Shown here: one piece after another, positions 1 to 7,341 of the stretch
Position numbering within the stretch: the stretch's first letter is position 1
Layout of the letters: each line of letters opens with the position of its first letter
Origin: CAYLHS01 sp964496205
Lineage (GTDB): Bacteria > Actinomycetota > Acidimicrobiia > Spongiisociales > UBA4744
Reading direction: 5' to 3'
NCBI GenBank assembly: GCA_964496205.1
Contig: CAZBXV010000024.1
Location: forward strand, 1-31,592
Length of the DNA stretch: 31,592 bases
The notes under the pieces: generated by a model
Told to the model about the DNA's origin: nothing
What the model saw: the letters and a program-made list of their open reading frames with translations, nothing else
Database searches by the model: none
Program-made: the position numbers and the translations under genes

Positions 1-80
1 GGGTGCGCCTTCGTCCTGCGTCCTGGCCAGATGACGCCGTGTCCTTGCAGACACCGAGACATTGATTGAGCGACACACCG

Positions 81-527
81 CTAGCACTCGTCTTCGAGCG
101 CCTTGACCTTGTCCACGCGTCGCCGGTGACGTTCCGCACCCGAGAACGTGGCATTGACGAAGGCGGTCACGATCTCATCGGCGAGTGCGGGCCCTATGAC
201 TCGACCACCCAGTGCGAGCATGTTGGCATCGTCGTCTTCGACTCCCTGGTGTGCCGAGTACACATCGTGGGCGAGCGCTGCGCGGATGCCCCGCAGTTTG
301 TTCGCAGCAATCGACGCGCCGGTTCCCGACCCGCACACCACGATGCCTCGCTCAGCAGTGCCGTCGAGGACAGCATGCCCTACTGCGGCAGCGAAATCCG
401 GGTAGTCCACGGGGTCGGTGGAGTAGGTGCCCAGGTTTGTGACCTCGTGGCCTTGCTTCGCGAGGAAGCGGCCGATGTGCTCTTTCAGTTCATAGCCTGC
501 GTGGTCTGATCCAATGGCGATGCGCAT
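81..527 (-). CDS. rpiB: Ribose-5-phosphate isomerase B (RpiB/LacAB family)
   Basis: A 148-residue protein that interconverts ribose 5-phosphate and ribulose 5-phosphate in the cytoplasmic pentose phosphate pathway. The family's N-terminal SDHAG motif is at residues 7-11. The CGSGTG loop is at 65-70, with the likely catalytic Cys65, followed by the ANK motif. The conserved HDVYSAHQGVE stretch is at 87-97. Length matches the family. I chose the inner ATG at 527 because it is preceded by a purine-rich GAGAGGTAGGA ribosome binding site and begins directly with the conserved first strand; an upstream in-frame codon at 563 would add 12 unconserved residues. It diverges from the SpoIID-domain gene. 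Substrate preference within RpiB/LacA/LacB is inferred; RpiB fits best because no lactose or tagatose genes are nearby. Confidence 0.95.
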   Translation of the reverse strand: MRIAIGSDHAGYELKEHIGRFLAKQGHEVTNLGTYSTDPVDYPDFAAAVGHAVLDGTAERGIVVCGSGTGASIAANKLRGIRAALAHDVYSAHQGVEDDDANMLALGGRVIGPALADEIVTAFVNATFSGAERHRRRVDKVKALEDEC

Positions 528-548
528 TCCTACCTCTCTGTGTGGGCC

Positions 549-554
549 AGGGTA
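549..554 (-). promoter_or_regulatory. Candidate -10 box of rpiB
   Basis: TACCCT read on the minus strand, about 21 nt upstream of the rpiB ATG. This leaves a short leader that carries the ribosome binding site. It lies back to back with the forward -10 box at 559-564, so the two divergent promoters would overlap. No good -35 box is visible. Confidence 0.45.
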
Positions 555-558
555 CTCG

Positions 559-564
559 TACAAT
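559..564 (+). promoter_or_regulatory. Candidate -10 box, leaderless start of the SpoIID-domain gene
   Basis: TACAAT, with 7 nt to the ATG at 572. That spacing would place the transcription start at or next to the start codon. It is the most canonical member of the recurring pattern in this window, and it supports 572 over the upstream in-frame starts at 542 and 563, which precede or overlap the box. Confidence 0.5.
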
Positions 565-571
565 GCGGCGG

Positions 572-2179
572 ATGAATCGCCCCCACCACCAGGGTTCGTG
601 GACGACTGTGACTCGAGGCATGCTCGTCATCACCACGGTGGTACTCGTCGTTTCCACGCTGGTTGTGCCGCCGGCCTCGGCCGAGCAAACGGGACCGTAC
701 GGGTCGGTGACCGTTGTGCCCGGGCAGGGAGTGACGCTCACGTGGAACGACCATCACTACGCCGGTTCGATGGAGGTGAACTCGGCATCGGACGGCCTCG
801 TTGTCCTCGACAACGTCACGATGGACGACTATCTCCTGGGGATTCAGGAGGTTCCGTTCTCTTGGCCGATGGAATCTCTGAAAGCCCAGGTGGTCGCTGC
901 GCGGACCTACCTCGCATGGACCATCCGGCGGGGCCGAGCCGGTGCGGGCGCGACCTACGGATTCGACATCTGTGCATCGTCGGCATGCCAGGTCTATGGA
1001 GGACTCGACCAGGTCGCGACGGAAGCGGGAGCACGATGGGAGGAAGCCGTGCTTTCGACAGCCAACCAGATCCTCGTCTACGACGGAACACCGGCATTCA
1101 CCATGTACAGCTCGACAACCGGAGGCCGAACGAGGAGCTACCAGGACGTGTATCCGGGGCGGACCGCGATCCCGTACCTTCAGGCTGTCTCGTCCCCTGG
1201 CGAGGACTCTCCCTATGCCGACTGGGGCTACGAGGTCAGGAGCGGTGTGCTCGAGGATGTGCTGACGGCGGCCGGAGCCGTCGAGGGCAGGCTTCACACG
1301 GTCACGGTCGATCAGACCAATGATGGGGAAGGCTCGTGGATGGTGCTGGTCGAAAGCGACGGGGGCGTCGAGTCGATTCCAACCAACGACTTTCGGAGTC
1401 TCATGAACAAGTGGGGTCCGGATGTGGCACCTGACGTGTTTCCGGCTGAGCGATCCGGAGGTCGAAGCTACCCGCAGACAGTGCTGTCACCGACGTTTGT
1501 GATCCGCAAGACATGGCATCTTCCCGACGTCTTCCCGTCGGGCCACATCGACATGTATCCGGTGTACGTGTTCGAAGGTCACGGGTGGGGTCACATGGTC
1601 GGAATGAGCCAGTACGGGGCCAAGGCGATGGCGGATGCGGGCGCCGACTACTCCACGATCCTCTCTCACTACTACAGCGGACTGACTCCCCAGGATGCGG
1701 GTGCACTCCTTCCCGACACGGTGGTGGTGGGGTTGGACTGGGGTGAGAATACGGTTCGTATCGGGGCGGACGGTCCCGTCGACATCGTGGCCGACGGAGA
1801 GGTGATCGCCGAAGGCGTGATCGGGACGTGGGAGTTCTCGTCGAGCCCGGGTGGTGTGCTTCTCACACCGCCCGAAGGGTTCGGGCTTCCTCCGACGGTC
1901 GGTGAGGTGACGGACCATCCGACGACCCCGACCGGTCGTGCGCTCGTTGTGTCGGCGGTCGTCACTGCCCCTGCGAATGTGCGGCTCGTCGTGTTCCGGG
2001 GGCCTGAAGTCGTACAAACCACGCCGTGGAAGGCTCGCGAAGCGGGAAGGGTTTCGTTGATCTGGGACGGCACGGTAGGTGGGGAGAACGCCCCGCCTGG
2101 CCCCTACCGTCTGATGATCGAGGCTGTGAATGCCGAGGGTCGAGCCGTCGCCTTCGTCACGGGTACGGTCACGAAGTAG
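572..2179 (+). CDS. Secreted SpoIID/LytB-domain protein (probable peptidoglycan lytic transglycosylase)
   Basis: A 535-residue exported protein. A signal peptide occupies about residues 1-37: a basic start, a hydrophobic run at 17-34, and a PASA cleavage site. The SpoIID/LytB domain follows. Its conserved EVP..WP.E.LKAQ.VAARTY region is near 93-111, with a candidate catalytic glutamate at 93, and its C-terminal signature GHGWGHMVGMSQYGA is near 336-350. The last 80 or so residues resemble a FlgD/Ig-like fold (W-DG-x-G...PGPYRL). In endospore formers SpoIID cleaves glycan strands denuded of stem peptides. In non-sporulating actinobacteria the domain is found in wall-remodelling or amidase-enhancer-like proteins, and that role is inferred here. 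No sporulation genes are nearby. Confidence 0.88.
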   Translation: MNRPHHQGSWTTVTRGMLVITTVVLVVSTLVVPPASAEQTGPYGSVTVVPGQGVTLTWNDHHYAGSMEVNSASDGLVVLDNVTMDDYLLGIQEVPFSWPMESLKAQVVAARTYLAWTIRRGRAGAGATYGFDICASSACQVYGGLDQVATEAGARWEEAVLSTANQILVYDGTPAFTMYSSTTGGRTRSYQDVYPGRTAIPYLQAVSSPGEDSPYADWGYEVRSGVLEDVLTAAGAVEGRLHTVTVDQTNDGEGSWMVLVESDGGVESIPTNDFRSLMNKWGPDVAPDVFPAERSGGRSYPQTVLSPTFVIRKTWHLPDVFPSGHIDMYPVYVFEGHGWGHMVGMSQYGAKAMADAGADYSTILSHYYSGLTPQDAGALLPDTVVVGLDWGENTVRIGADGPVDIVADGEVIAEGVIGTWEFSSSPGGVLLTPPEGFGLPPTVGEVTDHPTTPTGRALVVSAVVTAPANVRLVVFRGPEVVQTTPWKAREAGRVSLIWDGTVGGENAPPGPYRLMIEAVNAEGRAVAFVTGTVTK

Positions 2180-2204
2180 AGGTTTTGTAGATACCCGGGC
2201 CCGG

Positions 2205-2210
2205 TACACT
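2205..2210 (+). promoter_or_regulatory. Candidate -10 box before the NifU-like gene
   Basis: TACACT, 9 nt before the ATG at 2220, inside the 40-bp gap after the SpoIID-domain stop codon. No ribosome binding site is visible, which fits a leaderless or nearly leaderless transcript. Confidence 0.45.
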
Positions 2211-2219
2211 GCTAGTTGG

Positions 2220-2468
2220 ATGACCACCGAACACACCACCACTGATATCGATCTGGACGTTCTCGAGTCGACACTCGAGTACATCCGCCCAGCGCTCCAA
2301 GCCGACGGCGGCGACCTCATTCTGCTCGGCGTCGATGATGGAACTGTCAACTTGCAGCTCGTCGGAGCGTGTGGTGGATGCCCGCTGTCAACCATGACGT
2401 TGAAGGCGGGAATCGAGCGCATTCTCACCGATCGGGTCCCAGGCGTCGAAGAAGTCAACGCGATCTGA
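2220..2468 (+). CDS. NifU C-terminal-like Fe-S cluster scaffold protein
   Basis: An 82-residue protein consisting only of the NifU C-terminal (Nfu) domain. Family features are the IRPALQADGGD helix-turn near residues 22-32 and the GACGGCP motif with Cys51 and Cys54, which bind a bridging [4Fe-4S] cluster at a dimer interface. It probably assembles or carries Fe-S clusters to apoproteins. A cysteine desulfurase is encoded 2.7 kb downstream and could supply sulfur, although the two are not in one operon. The start at 2220 fits the family N-terminus and the -10 box placed 9 nt upstream. The gene ends directly in a 7-bp hairpin. Confidence 0.9.
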   Translation: MTTEHTTTDIDLDVLESTLEYIRPALQADGGDLILLGVDDGTVNLQLVGACGGCPLSTMTLKAGIERILTDRVPGVEEVNAI

Positions 2469-2485
2469 GGCGAGCTTCGCTCGCC
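2469..2485 (+). terminator. Hairpin abutting the NifU-like stop codon
   Basis: GGCGAGC-TTC-GCTCGCC, a perfect 7-bp stem with a 3-nt loop that begins on the base after TGA. No T-run follows, so it is not a classical intrinsic terminator. It could stop or protect the 3' end, or be the first part of the repeat-rich spacer. Confidence 0.5.
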
Positions 2486-2520
2486 GGCTGACAGCTTCCA
2501 GCGAACAGATCACAGCAGCT
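2486..2520. repeat. Heptad-phased CAG repeat block
   Basis: CAG triplets start at 2492, 2499, 2506 and 2513, exactly 7 bp apart, while the four intervening bases vary. The pattern nnnnCAG recurs in other spacers of the window. Confidence 0.6.
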
Positions 2521-2556
2521 TTCTCGTCTCACGATCTCGTTGTGTCTCCGGCCGCG

Positions 2557-2591
2557 TTTTGGCTGTTGGCTGTCTGCCGGGGCTTTGCTGG
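2557..2591. repeat. Heptad-phased CTG repeat block (reverse orientation)
   Basis: CTG or CTG-like triplets fall at 2563, 2570 and 2577 (CCG), with units such as TGTTGGC and TGTCTGC. This is the reverse complement of the nnnnCAG pattern in the adjacent block at 2486-2520. Together the two lie just upstream of the palindromic module at 2601-2670. Confidence 0.5.
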
Positions 2592-2600
2592 TGGGTACCG

Positions 2601-2670
2601 CTCCCTCCGTCCCCTCCCTTCGGTCGAGTCCCCCCCAACACTCGGCCCTGACGGGCCTCGCGAGAGGGAG
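2601..2670 (+). repeat. Palindromic intergenic module, copy A
   Basis: Outer arms CTCCCTC (2601-2607) and GAGGGAG (2664-2670) pair over 7 bp. Inside are CGAGT/ACTCG (2625-2629 with 2640-2644) and GGCCC-TGAC-GGGCC (2644-2657). The order CCCTCCG, then a variable part, then CCCCAAC, then a GGAGG-like 3' arm matches copies B (12887-12941) and C (18282-18350, reversed). It is non-coding and is the most diverged of the three. The gap from here to the MeaB gene shows nothing else. Confidence 0.6.
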
Positions 2671-2717
2671 GCATAGCTGAACCGCCGACGAAACTTGCAC
2701 ATCGGGTCGTCGGATTC

Positions 2718-2723
2718 CAGACT
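2718..2723 (+). promoter_or_regulatory. Candidate -10 box, leaderless start of the MeaB-like gene
   Basis: CAGACT, 7 nt before the ATG at 2731. The same hexamer precedes ilvE at 27887. Confidence 0.4.
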
Positions 2724-2730
2724 CAATCCC

Positions 2731-3654
2731 ATGTCCGCGATCCAAGCTGCCCTCGAAGGAGATCGGCGGGCGCTCGCACGTCTGATCAGTCTCGTCGAGG
2801 ACGACCGCCAGGGAGCAAGGGACACCCTGGCCGAACTGTTCCCTCGAACAGGCGGCGCGTACGTCATCGGGCTGACCGGTGCACCGGGGGCAGGCAAGTC
2901 CACACTGACATCCCAGCTCGTCACGACCATCCGCTCCGCCGGCATGAATGTCGCTGTACTCGCGGTGGATCCATCCAGTCCCTTCACGGGCGGAGCCATC
3001 CTGGGCGACCGCATCCGAATGCAGGAGCACGCCTCCGATAGTGGTGTGTACATTCGATCGATGGGAAGTCGAGGACACCTTGGTGGTGTCTCCGAGGCGA
3101 CGCCAAAGGCGCTGTTGGTGCTGGATGCCATGGGCTTCTCGTACGTGGTCGTGGAAACCGTGGGTGTCGGACAGGCAGAGGTCGAGATCGTCGAGAGCGC
3201 AGACACCACGGTCGTCGTGCTGAACCCCGGCTGGGGTGACAGCGTTCAGGCGAACAAGGCGGGCCTCTTGGAGATCGGTGACGTGTTCGTCGTGAACAAA
3301 GCAGATCGTCCAGGGCTCTCCGAGACGGTCCGGGACCTGAACCAGATGCTCGATCTCGGTGGGGCACGGCCGTGGCGCCCACCGGTTGTGCCGACCATTG
3401 CGACCGCCGGTGACGGCATGGCCGAGGTGTGGGAATCGATCACCGCCCACAGGGTCTTCCTCGAGTCGTCCGGGGTGCTCGATGAACGACGGACGTCACG
3501 CCTCAGACGCGAACTCGAGCGTGCGCTGGCAGCCGAACTCGTTCACAGAGCCTCCAATGAGACCGACGGAGGTCGCTTCGCGCGAGCCGCCGAAGAGGTT
3601 GCGTCACGCCACGTCGACCCGTGGAGCGCAGCAAGGAAACTGCTCGACCGCTGA
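2731..3654 (+). CDS. meaB: MeaB/ArgK-family G3E P-loop GTPase
   Basis: A 307-residue cytoplasmic GTPase of the MeaB/MMAA type, which protects and gates B12 loading of adenosylcobalamin-dependent acyl-CoA mutases. Visible signatures are the Walker A GAPGAGKST (50-58), the VLAVDPSSPFTGGAILGDRIRM region after it, the switch-like VVETVGVGQAEVEI, and the NKAD base-recognition motif. Length is typical of bacterial MeaB. The upstream TTG at 2695 would add an unconserved 12-residue extension, so ATG 2731 with its -10 box is preferred. No methylmalonyl-CoA mutase gene is adjacent; the next gene is an enoyl-CoA hydratase 38 bp away. The partner mutase is presumably elsewhere in the genome. Confidence 0.92.
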   Translation: MSAIQAALEGDRRALARLISLVEDDRQGARDTLAELFPRTGGAYVIGLTGAPGAGKSTLTSQLVTTIRSAGMNVAVLAVDPSSPFTGGAILGDRIRMQEHASDSGVYIRSMGSRGHLGGVSEATPKALLVLDAMGFSYVVVETVGVGQAEVEIVESADTTVVVLNPGWGDSVQANKAGLLEIGDVFVVNKADRPGLSETVRDLNQMLDLGGARPWRPPVVPTIATAGDGMAEVWESITAHRVFLESSGVLDERRTSRLRRELERALAAELVHRASNETDGGRFARAAEEVASRHVDPWSAARKLLDR

Positions 3655-3692
3655 ACCGCTACGCTCGCAGCAAGGTCACAAAGGAGCGGTCC

Positions 3693-4442
3693 ATGCAGTT
3701 CGTCGAGTACACCGTCGATGGTTCCGTCGCAATCGTTCGGCTCGACAGGCCCCCTGTCAACGCACTCTCGGCGGCGCTTGTCGACGAACTCGGTGAAACG
3801 TTCGAGAAGGCCGCTGACCCTTCGATTCGGGCCGTTGTCATCACCGGCACACCCCACTTCGCCGCGGGGGCTGACATCAGGGAGTTTCAGGTGGCGTTCG
3901 ACGAGGACAGGCGAGAGGGCATCGCTTCCGGCCTCTCCGATGCGATTCTCGCCTTGGAGCGGCTCCCCAAACCGACGATCGCGGCCATTCGAGGCTTCGC
4001 GCTCGGTGGTGGACTGGAACTCGCCATGGGAGCCGACTACCGGTACCTGGCCGGCGACGCCAAGGTCGGTCAGCCGGAGATCCAACTGGGTATCATCCCT
4101 GGTGCCGGCGGTACTCAGCGCCTCGCTCGACTCATCGGATACCGAGCCGCCCGAGACCTGATTCTCACCGGCAGACACGTCGACGCCACCGAGGCGCTCG
4201 AACTCGGAATCGCCGACAAGGTTGCCGACGACGTGCTCGAAGTGGCCATGGGAGACGCTCGCCGCTGGGCCGAGGGGCCGACTGTGGCGTACGGCGCTGC
4301 CAAGGCAGCACTCCGTACCGGGCTCGCCGAGGGCCTGGAGGTCGAGCGTGAAGGATTCTCCCTGGTATTCCGTACCAAGGATGCCGAGGAGGGCGTACGG
4401 TCGTTCTTGGGGAAACGAACGCCGAGCTTCCAGGGTCGATAG
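3693..4442 (+). CDS. Enoyl-CoA hydratase/isomerase (crotonase family)
   Basis: A 249-residue crotonase-fold protein that probably hydrates 2-enoyl-CoA to 3-hydroxyacyl-CoA. Both catalytic glutamates of true hydratases are present: Glu109 in GGGLELAMGAD and Glu129 in GQPEIQLGIIPGAGGTQRL. The oxyanion-hole AAGAD is at 58-61. The start at 3693 is fixed by an AAGGAG ribosome binding site 6 nt upstream; a longer in-frame reading into the MeaB gene is unconserved. It lies 38 bp after MeaB and 14 bp before a TetR gene, a common arrangement for acyl-CoA catabolism. The acyl chain substrate cannot be told from sequence. Confidence 0.92.
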   Translation: MQFVEYTVDGSVAIVRLDRPPVNALSAALVDELGETFEKAADPSIRAVVITGTPHFAAGADIREFQVAFDEDRREGIASGLSDAILALERLPKPTIAAIRGFALGGGLELAMGADYRYLAGDAKVGQPEIQLGIIPGAGGTQRLARLIGYRAARDLILTGRHVDATEALELGIADKVADDVLEVAMGDARRWAEGPTVAYGAAKAALRTGLAEGLEVEREGFSLVFRTKDAEEGVRSFLGKRTPSFQGR

Positions 4443-4448
4443 TAGGAT
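4443..4448 (+). promoter_or_regulatory. Candidate -10 box, leaderless start of the TetR gene
   Basis: TAGGAT starts immediately after the enoyl-CoA hydratase stop codon, with 8 nt to the ATG at 4457. No ribosome binding site is visible. Confidence 0.45.
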
Positions 4449-4456
4449 GTAGAACT

Positions 4457-5149
4457 ATGACAGCTGAACGGGACTCCCGAGAACGTCTGCTCGCCGCGGC
4501 ATGGGACCTGGCAGAGAGTGCGTTCGACGTTGGCGAGGGTGTCACACGCACTACTCCGCGTGTCTTCGATCAGCTGACGGCAGCCCGGGTCTCGCGCCAC
4601 GCCGGGCTCACGACAGGTGCCTTCTACAACCGATGGGTGGACAGGGAAGCATTCCTCGAAGACTTCTTGGAGTACGCCCTCGCGATGACCAGGTCAACCG
4701 CCATGGATGTGGTCGGAGACATGTTGGAGGACGCCGAGACGATCACGCCCGAGACTCTCGCCGTCGAGGCGATCCGGCGGACGATCGACGCAAACATCGC
4801 CGATACGGCCTTTGCCATGCATCTGTACTTGTGGGCGTTGTCCAGGAAACGAACGGTGGTGGTCGACTTCCTGCGCAAGGGCTATGAGGACTCGCGACAA
4901 CAGGTCGCCAACCTCCTCAACGCGTTTCTGGCAGGCACCGGTCGTGAGTACAGGCCACTGTTCGACGAGAAGATCGCCGCCGCGCTGGCCGTTGCCCTCG
5001 TGGAAGGAATCTCGATTCAACGTGGCATCGATCCCGAGGCGATCGACGAAGCTGTGGTCACTCGGGCAATCGTCGCTATCGCCGGTGCGTTTTCACGCAG
5101 ACCGGATGACGAGCAGACCGGCTTCGACCTTTTCGGCGGAGGTCTCTGA
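4457..5149 (+). CDS. TetR/AcrR-family transcriptional regulator
   Basis: A 230-residue protein with an N-terminal helix-turn-helix. The recognition segment ARVSRHAGLTTGAFYNRWVD lies at about 43-62, followed by the family's conserved REAFLEDFLEYAL helix. Compared with a typical TetR, helix 1 and the recognition helix are separated by a slightly long linker (GEGVTRTTPRVFDQLT). The remaining 160 or so residues are the helical ligand-binding and dimer domain, which is not recognisable to a specific ligand class. Its position right after MeaB and the enoyl-CoA hydratase suggests control of an acyl-CoA pathway, but no operator is visible. Confidence 0.85.
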   Translation: MTAERDSRERLLAAAWDLAESAFDVGEGVTRTTPRVFDQLTAARVSRHAGLTTGAFYNRWVDREAFLEDFLEYALAMTRSTAMDVVGDMLEDAETITPETLAVEAIRRTIDANIADTAFAMHLYLWALSRKRTVVVDFLRKGYEDSRQQVANLLNAFLAGTGREYRPLFDEKIAAALAVALVEGISIQRGIDPEAIDEAVVTRAIVAIAGAFSRRPDDEQTGFDLFGGGL

Positions 5150-5159
5150 GCAGCTGCGC

Positions 5160-5165
5160 GACAAT
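5160..5165 (+). promoter_or_regulatory. Candidate -10 box, leaderless start of the cysteine desulfurase gene
   Basis: GACAAT, 8 nt before the ATG at 5174. It lies in the 24-bp gap after the TetR stop. The identical hexamer precedes serA. Confidence 0.45.
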
Positions 5166-5173
5166 GCACGCTG

Positions 5174-6289
5174 ATGACGCTCTATCTGGATCACGCCGCG
5201 ACGACCCCGATTCGCCCCGAGGCCGCGCTCGCGATGGATTCCGTCGGGTACGGAAACCCATCGGGGGTGCATTCGATCGCGCGACAGTCGAAGGACCTTC
5301 TCGAGGACGCACGAGAACGCGTGGCGGGGATGATCGGAGCGTCCCCTCGGGAGATCGTGTTCACCGGGGGTGGCTCGGAATCGGACAACCTTGCGGTGAC
5401 CGGCGCTGTGCTTGCCGCGGACCTGCGCCTGGTGGCCTCACCGGTAGAACACGACGCCGTGGTCGAGACTGCTCGGTTTCTGGAGCGCCTCGGCAAGGAT
5501 GTCCGTTGGGTGTCCGTCGACCGATGGGGGCGGGTCGATCCCGAGGAGATCGCGGCCGCTACCAGTGGCCGGCCCTCGATCGTGTCGCTGATGTTCGCCA
5601 ACAACGAAACCGGTGTCATCGAACCCGTTCGTGAAGTCGCCGATCTGGTTCACTCCGAAGGCTCGATCGTCCACACCGATGCCGTTCAAGCATTCGTATC
5701 TGAGCCCGTCGGCGTCGACGAATTGGGAGTCGACCTGTTGACCCTCGCCGCCCACAAGTTCGGAGGGCCAAAAGGAATCGGCCTTCTCTACGTCCGATCG
5801 GGCGTTCACCTCGAACCGCTCGTTCACGGTGGTGGCCAGGAGTGGGGGCTGCGGTCCGGGACGCAGAACGTGCGCGGCATCGTCGGGATGGTCGCCGCAA
5901 TGGAAGCAGCCGTCGCCGATCGGGACCGTTTCTGCAAAGACGTAGGCGAGGCGCGGCGCCGTTTCGAATCGACCCTGCTCGCCGGCGTGGATGGACTGAT
6001 GATCAATGCCCCCGTCGACGACCGTCTCGTGCAGCATTCCCACGTCCGCATACCGGGTGTCCGCAACGACACAGTCCTGATCAAACTCGATCGTGCAGGC
6101 CTCGCTGCCTCGGCAGGGTCCGCCTGCCAGAGCGGTGCTACTTCGGTGAGCCATGTGCTCACCGCGATGGGGCTCACTCCGGCCCAGGCACGCGAGAGCT
6201 TCCGTTTCTCCTTTGGCTGGACGACAACACCGGATGACGGGGACATCGCAGCAGGAACGGTTCTCGACGCTATTGAGGGCCTTCGATGA
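5174..6289 (+). CDS. Cysteine desulfurase (IscS/NifS family)
   Basis: A 371-residue PLP enzyme that takes sulfur from cysteine as an enzyme persulfide. Family features are YLDHAATTP (4-12), His93 in SPVEHDAV, the NNETG motif (143-147), Lys195 in AHKFGGPKG that binds PLP, and the sulfur-carrying Cys318 in SAGSACQSG. The long mobile Cys loop marks it as class I (IscS-like) rather than SufS. It overlaps mnmA by 4 bp, so its likely main job here is giving sulfur for tRNA 2-thiouridine. The NifU-like scaffold upstream suggests it may also serve Fe-S assembly. It is slightly shorter than E. coli IscS (404 residues). Confidence 0.95.
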   Translation: MTLYLDHAATTPIRPEAALAMDSVGYGNPSGVHSIARQSKDLLEDARERVAGMIGASPREIVFTGGGSESDNLAVTGAVLAADLRLVASPVEHDAVVETARFLERLGKDVRWVSVDRWGRVDPEEIAAATSGRPSIVSLMFANNETGVIEPVREVADLVHSEGSIVHTDAVQAFVSEPVGVDELGVDLLTLAAHKFGGPKGIGLLYVRSGVHLEPLVHGGGQEWGLRSGTQNVRGIVGMVAAMEAAVADRDRFCKDVGEARRRFESTLLAGVDGLMINAPVDDRLVQHSHVRIPGVRNDTVLIKLDRAGLAASAGSACQSGATSVSHVLTAMGLTPAQARESFRFSFGWTTTPDDGDIAAGTVLDAIEGLR

Positions 6290-7335
6290 GAGTCCTCGCT
6301 GCCATGAGCGGAGGTGTCGACTCGTCGGTCGCTGCCGCATTGATGGTCCGGGAGGGTCACGACGTCATCGGTGCCACGCTCAAGCTGTGGTCCGGATCCG
6401 ACGGCTCGCTGCCGACTTCAGGATGCTGCACGCTCGCCGATTCGGAGGACGCTCGCAGGGTCGCAGCAACGCTTGGCATCCCGTACTACGTACTGGACGC
6501 GACCGAGGAGTTCCGCGCGGGCATCGTCGATCCGTTCGTCGACGACTACGTGAATGGGCGAACACCGAACCCTTGCATCGCCTGCAACCGGGTGGTGAAG
6601 TTCGATCATCTCCTCCGGTGGGCCGCTGATCTCGAGTGCGACATGCTCGTCACCGGCCACTACGCCAGAGTCGTATCCAACGGATCGGGCTTCGAACTGC
6701 ACCGGGGCGTGGACAACGACAAAGACCAGTCGTATGTGCTGTACATGCTCGGCCAGACGGAACTCGCTCACGTCCGGTTTCCGGTCGGCGACTACACGAA
6801 GGATCAGGTTCGAGGCATCGCCGAGCAACTCGACCTGAGGACCGCATCGAAACGTGACAGTCAGGACATCTGTTTCGTCGATGGTGACTATCGCTCGTTC
6901 CTGCGCCGCGAGATCCCAACTGCGGCCGTCCCCGGACCGATCGTCGACGAACAAGGCGATGTGGTTGGGCACCACGAGGGCGTGGTCGACTACACGATCG
7001 GGCAGCGGCGTGGGCTGGGCATTGCGTTCGGGACCCCGATGTATGTGACCGAGATTCAACCGGCTACCGCCACTGTCGTGATCGGCCGGAAAGGATCATC
7101 CCGAGTCGCGAGAATCGAGTTGGAGGGTGTCTCGTGGGTGGCCGGTGACGCTCCGGCCGGACAGACCGGAGTACAAATCAGGGCCCATGGAGCGACCCAT
7201 CCAGCGGTCCTGGATGGGTCCACGATTCACCTCGTTGAACCGATCGAAGGTGTGGCAACTGGACAGAGCGCGGTCCTCTACCGGGGCAACACCGTGCTTG
7301 GGGGCGGAACGATCGCAGCAACGATGCGAGAATGA
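6286..7335 (+). CDS. mnmA: tRNA-specific 2-thiouridylase MnmA
   Basis: A 349-residue enzyme that thiolates U34 of Glu, Gln and Lys tRNAs. Features are the N-type ATP-pyrophosphatase loop SGGVDSS (8-14), the catalytic Cys97 in TPNPCIACNR, GHYAR near 125-129, and the second active Cys196 in SQDICFV. The C-terminal beta-barrel region contains the DYTIGQRRGLGIA signature. The start overlaps the desulfurase stop (ATGA), with a GAGGG binding site upstream, so translation is probably coupled and sulfur delivery direct. One of its tRNA substrates, tRNA-Glu, begins at the right edge of this window. Confidence 0.97.
   Translation: MRVLAAMSGGVDSSVAAALMVREGHDVIGATLKLWSGSDGSLPTSGCCTLADSEDARRVAATLGIPYYVLDATEEFRAGIVDPFVDDYVNGRTPNPCIACNRVVKFDHLLRWAADLECDMLVTGHYARVVSNGSGFELHRGVDNDKDQSYVLYMLGQTELAHVRFPVGDYTKDQVRGIAEQLDLRTASKRDSQDICFVDGDYRSFLRREIPTAAVPGPIVDEQGDVVGHHEGVVDYTIGQRRGLGIAFGTPMYVTEIQPATATVVIGRKGSSRVARIELEGVSWVAGDAPAGQTGVQIRAHGATHPAVLDGSTIHLVEPIEGVATGQSAVLYRGNTVLGGGTIAATMRE
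7328..7333 (+). promoter_or_regulatory. Candidate -10 box before ligA
   Basis: GAGAAT, at the very end of mnmA, with 8 nt to the ligA ATG at 7342. There is no ribosome binding site in the 6-bp mnmA-ligA gap, so either leaderless transcription or readthrough re-initiation applies. Confidence 0.35.
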
Positions 7336-7341
7336 CACTCC

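Noticed and set aside
572..2179. Evidence for endospore formation from the SpoIID-like gene
   Set aside because: SpoIID/LytB domains are widespread in non-sporulating bacteria, and no other sporulation gene is in the window.
1487..2458. A 323-codon minus-strand frame covering the SpoIID and NifU-like genes
   Set aside because: It crosses two recognised genes and their spacer and shows no domain; it is a codon-bias shadow.
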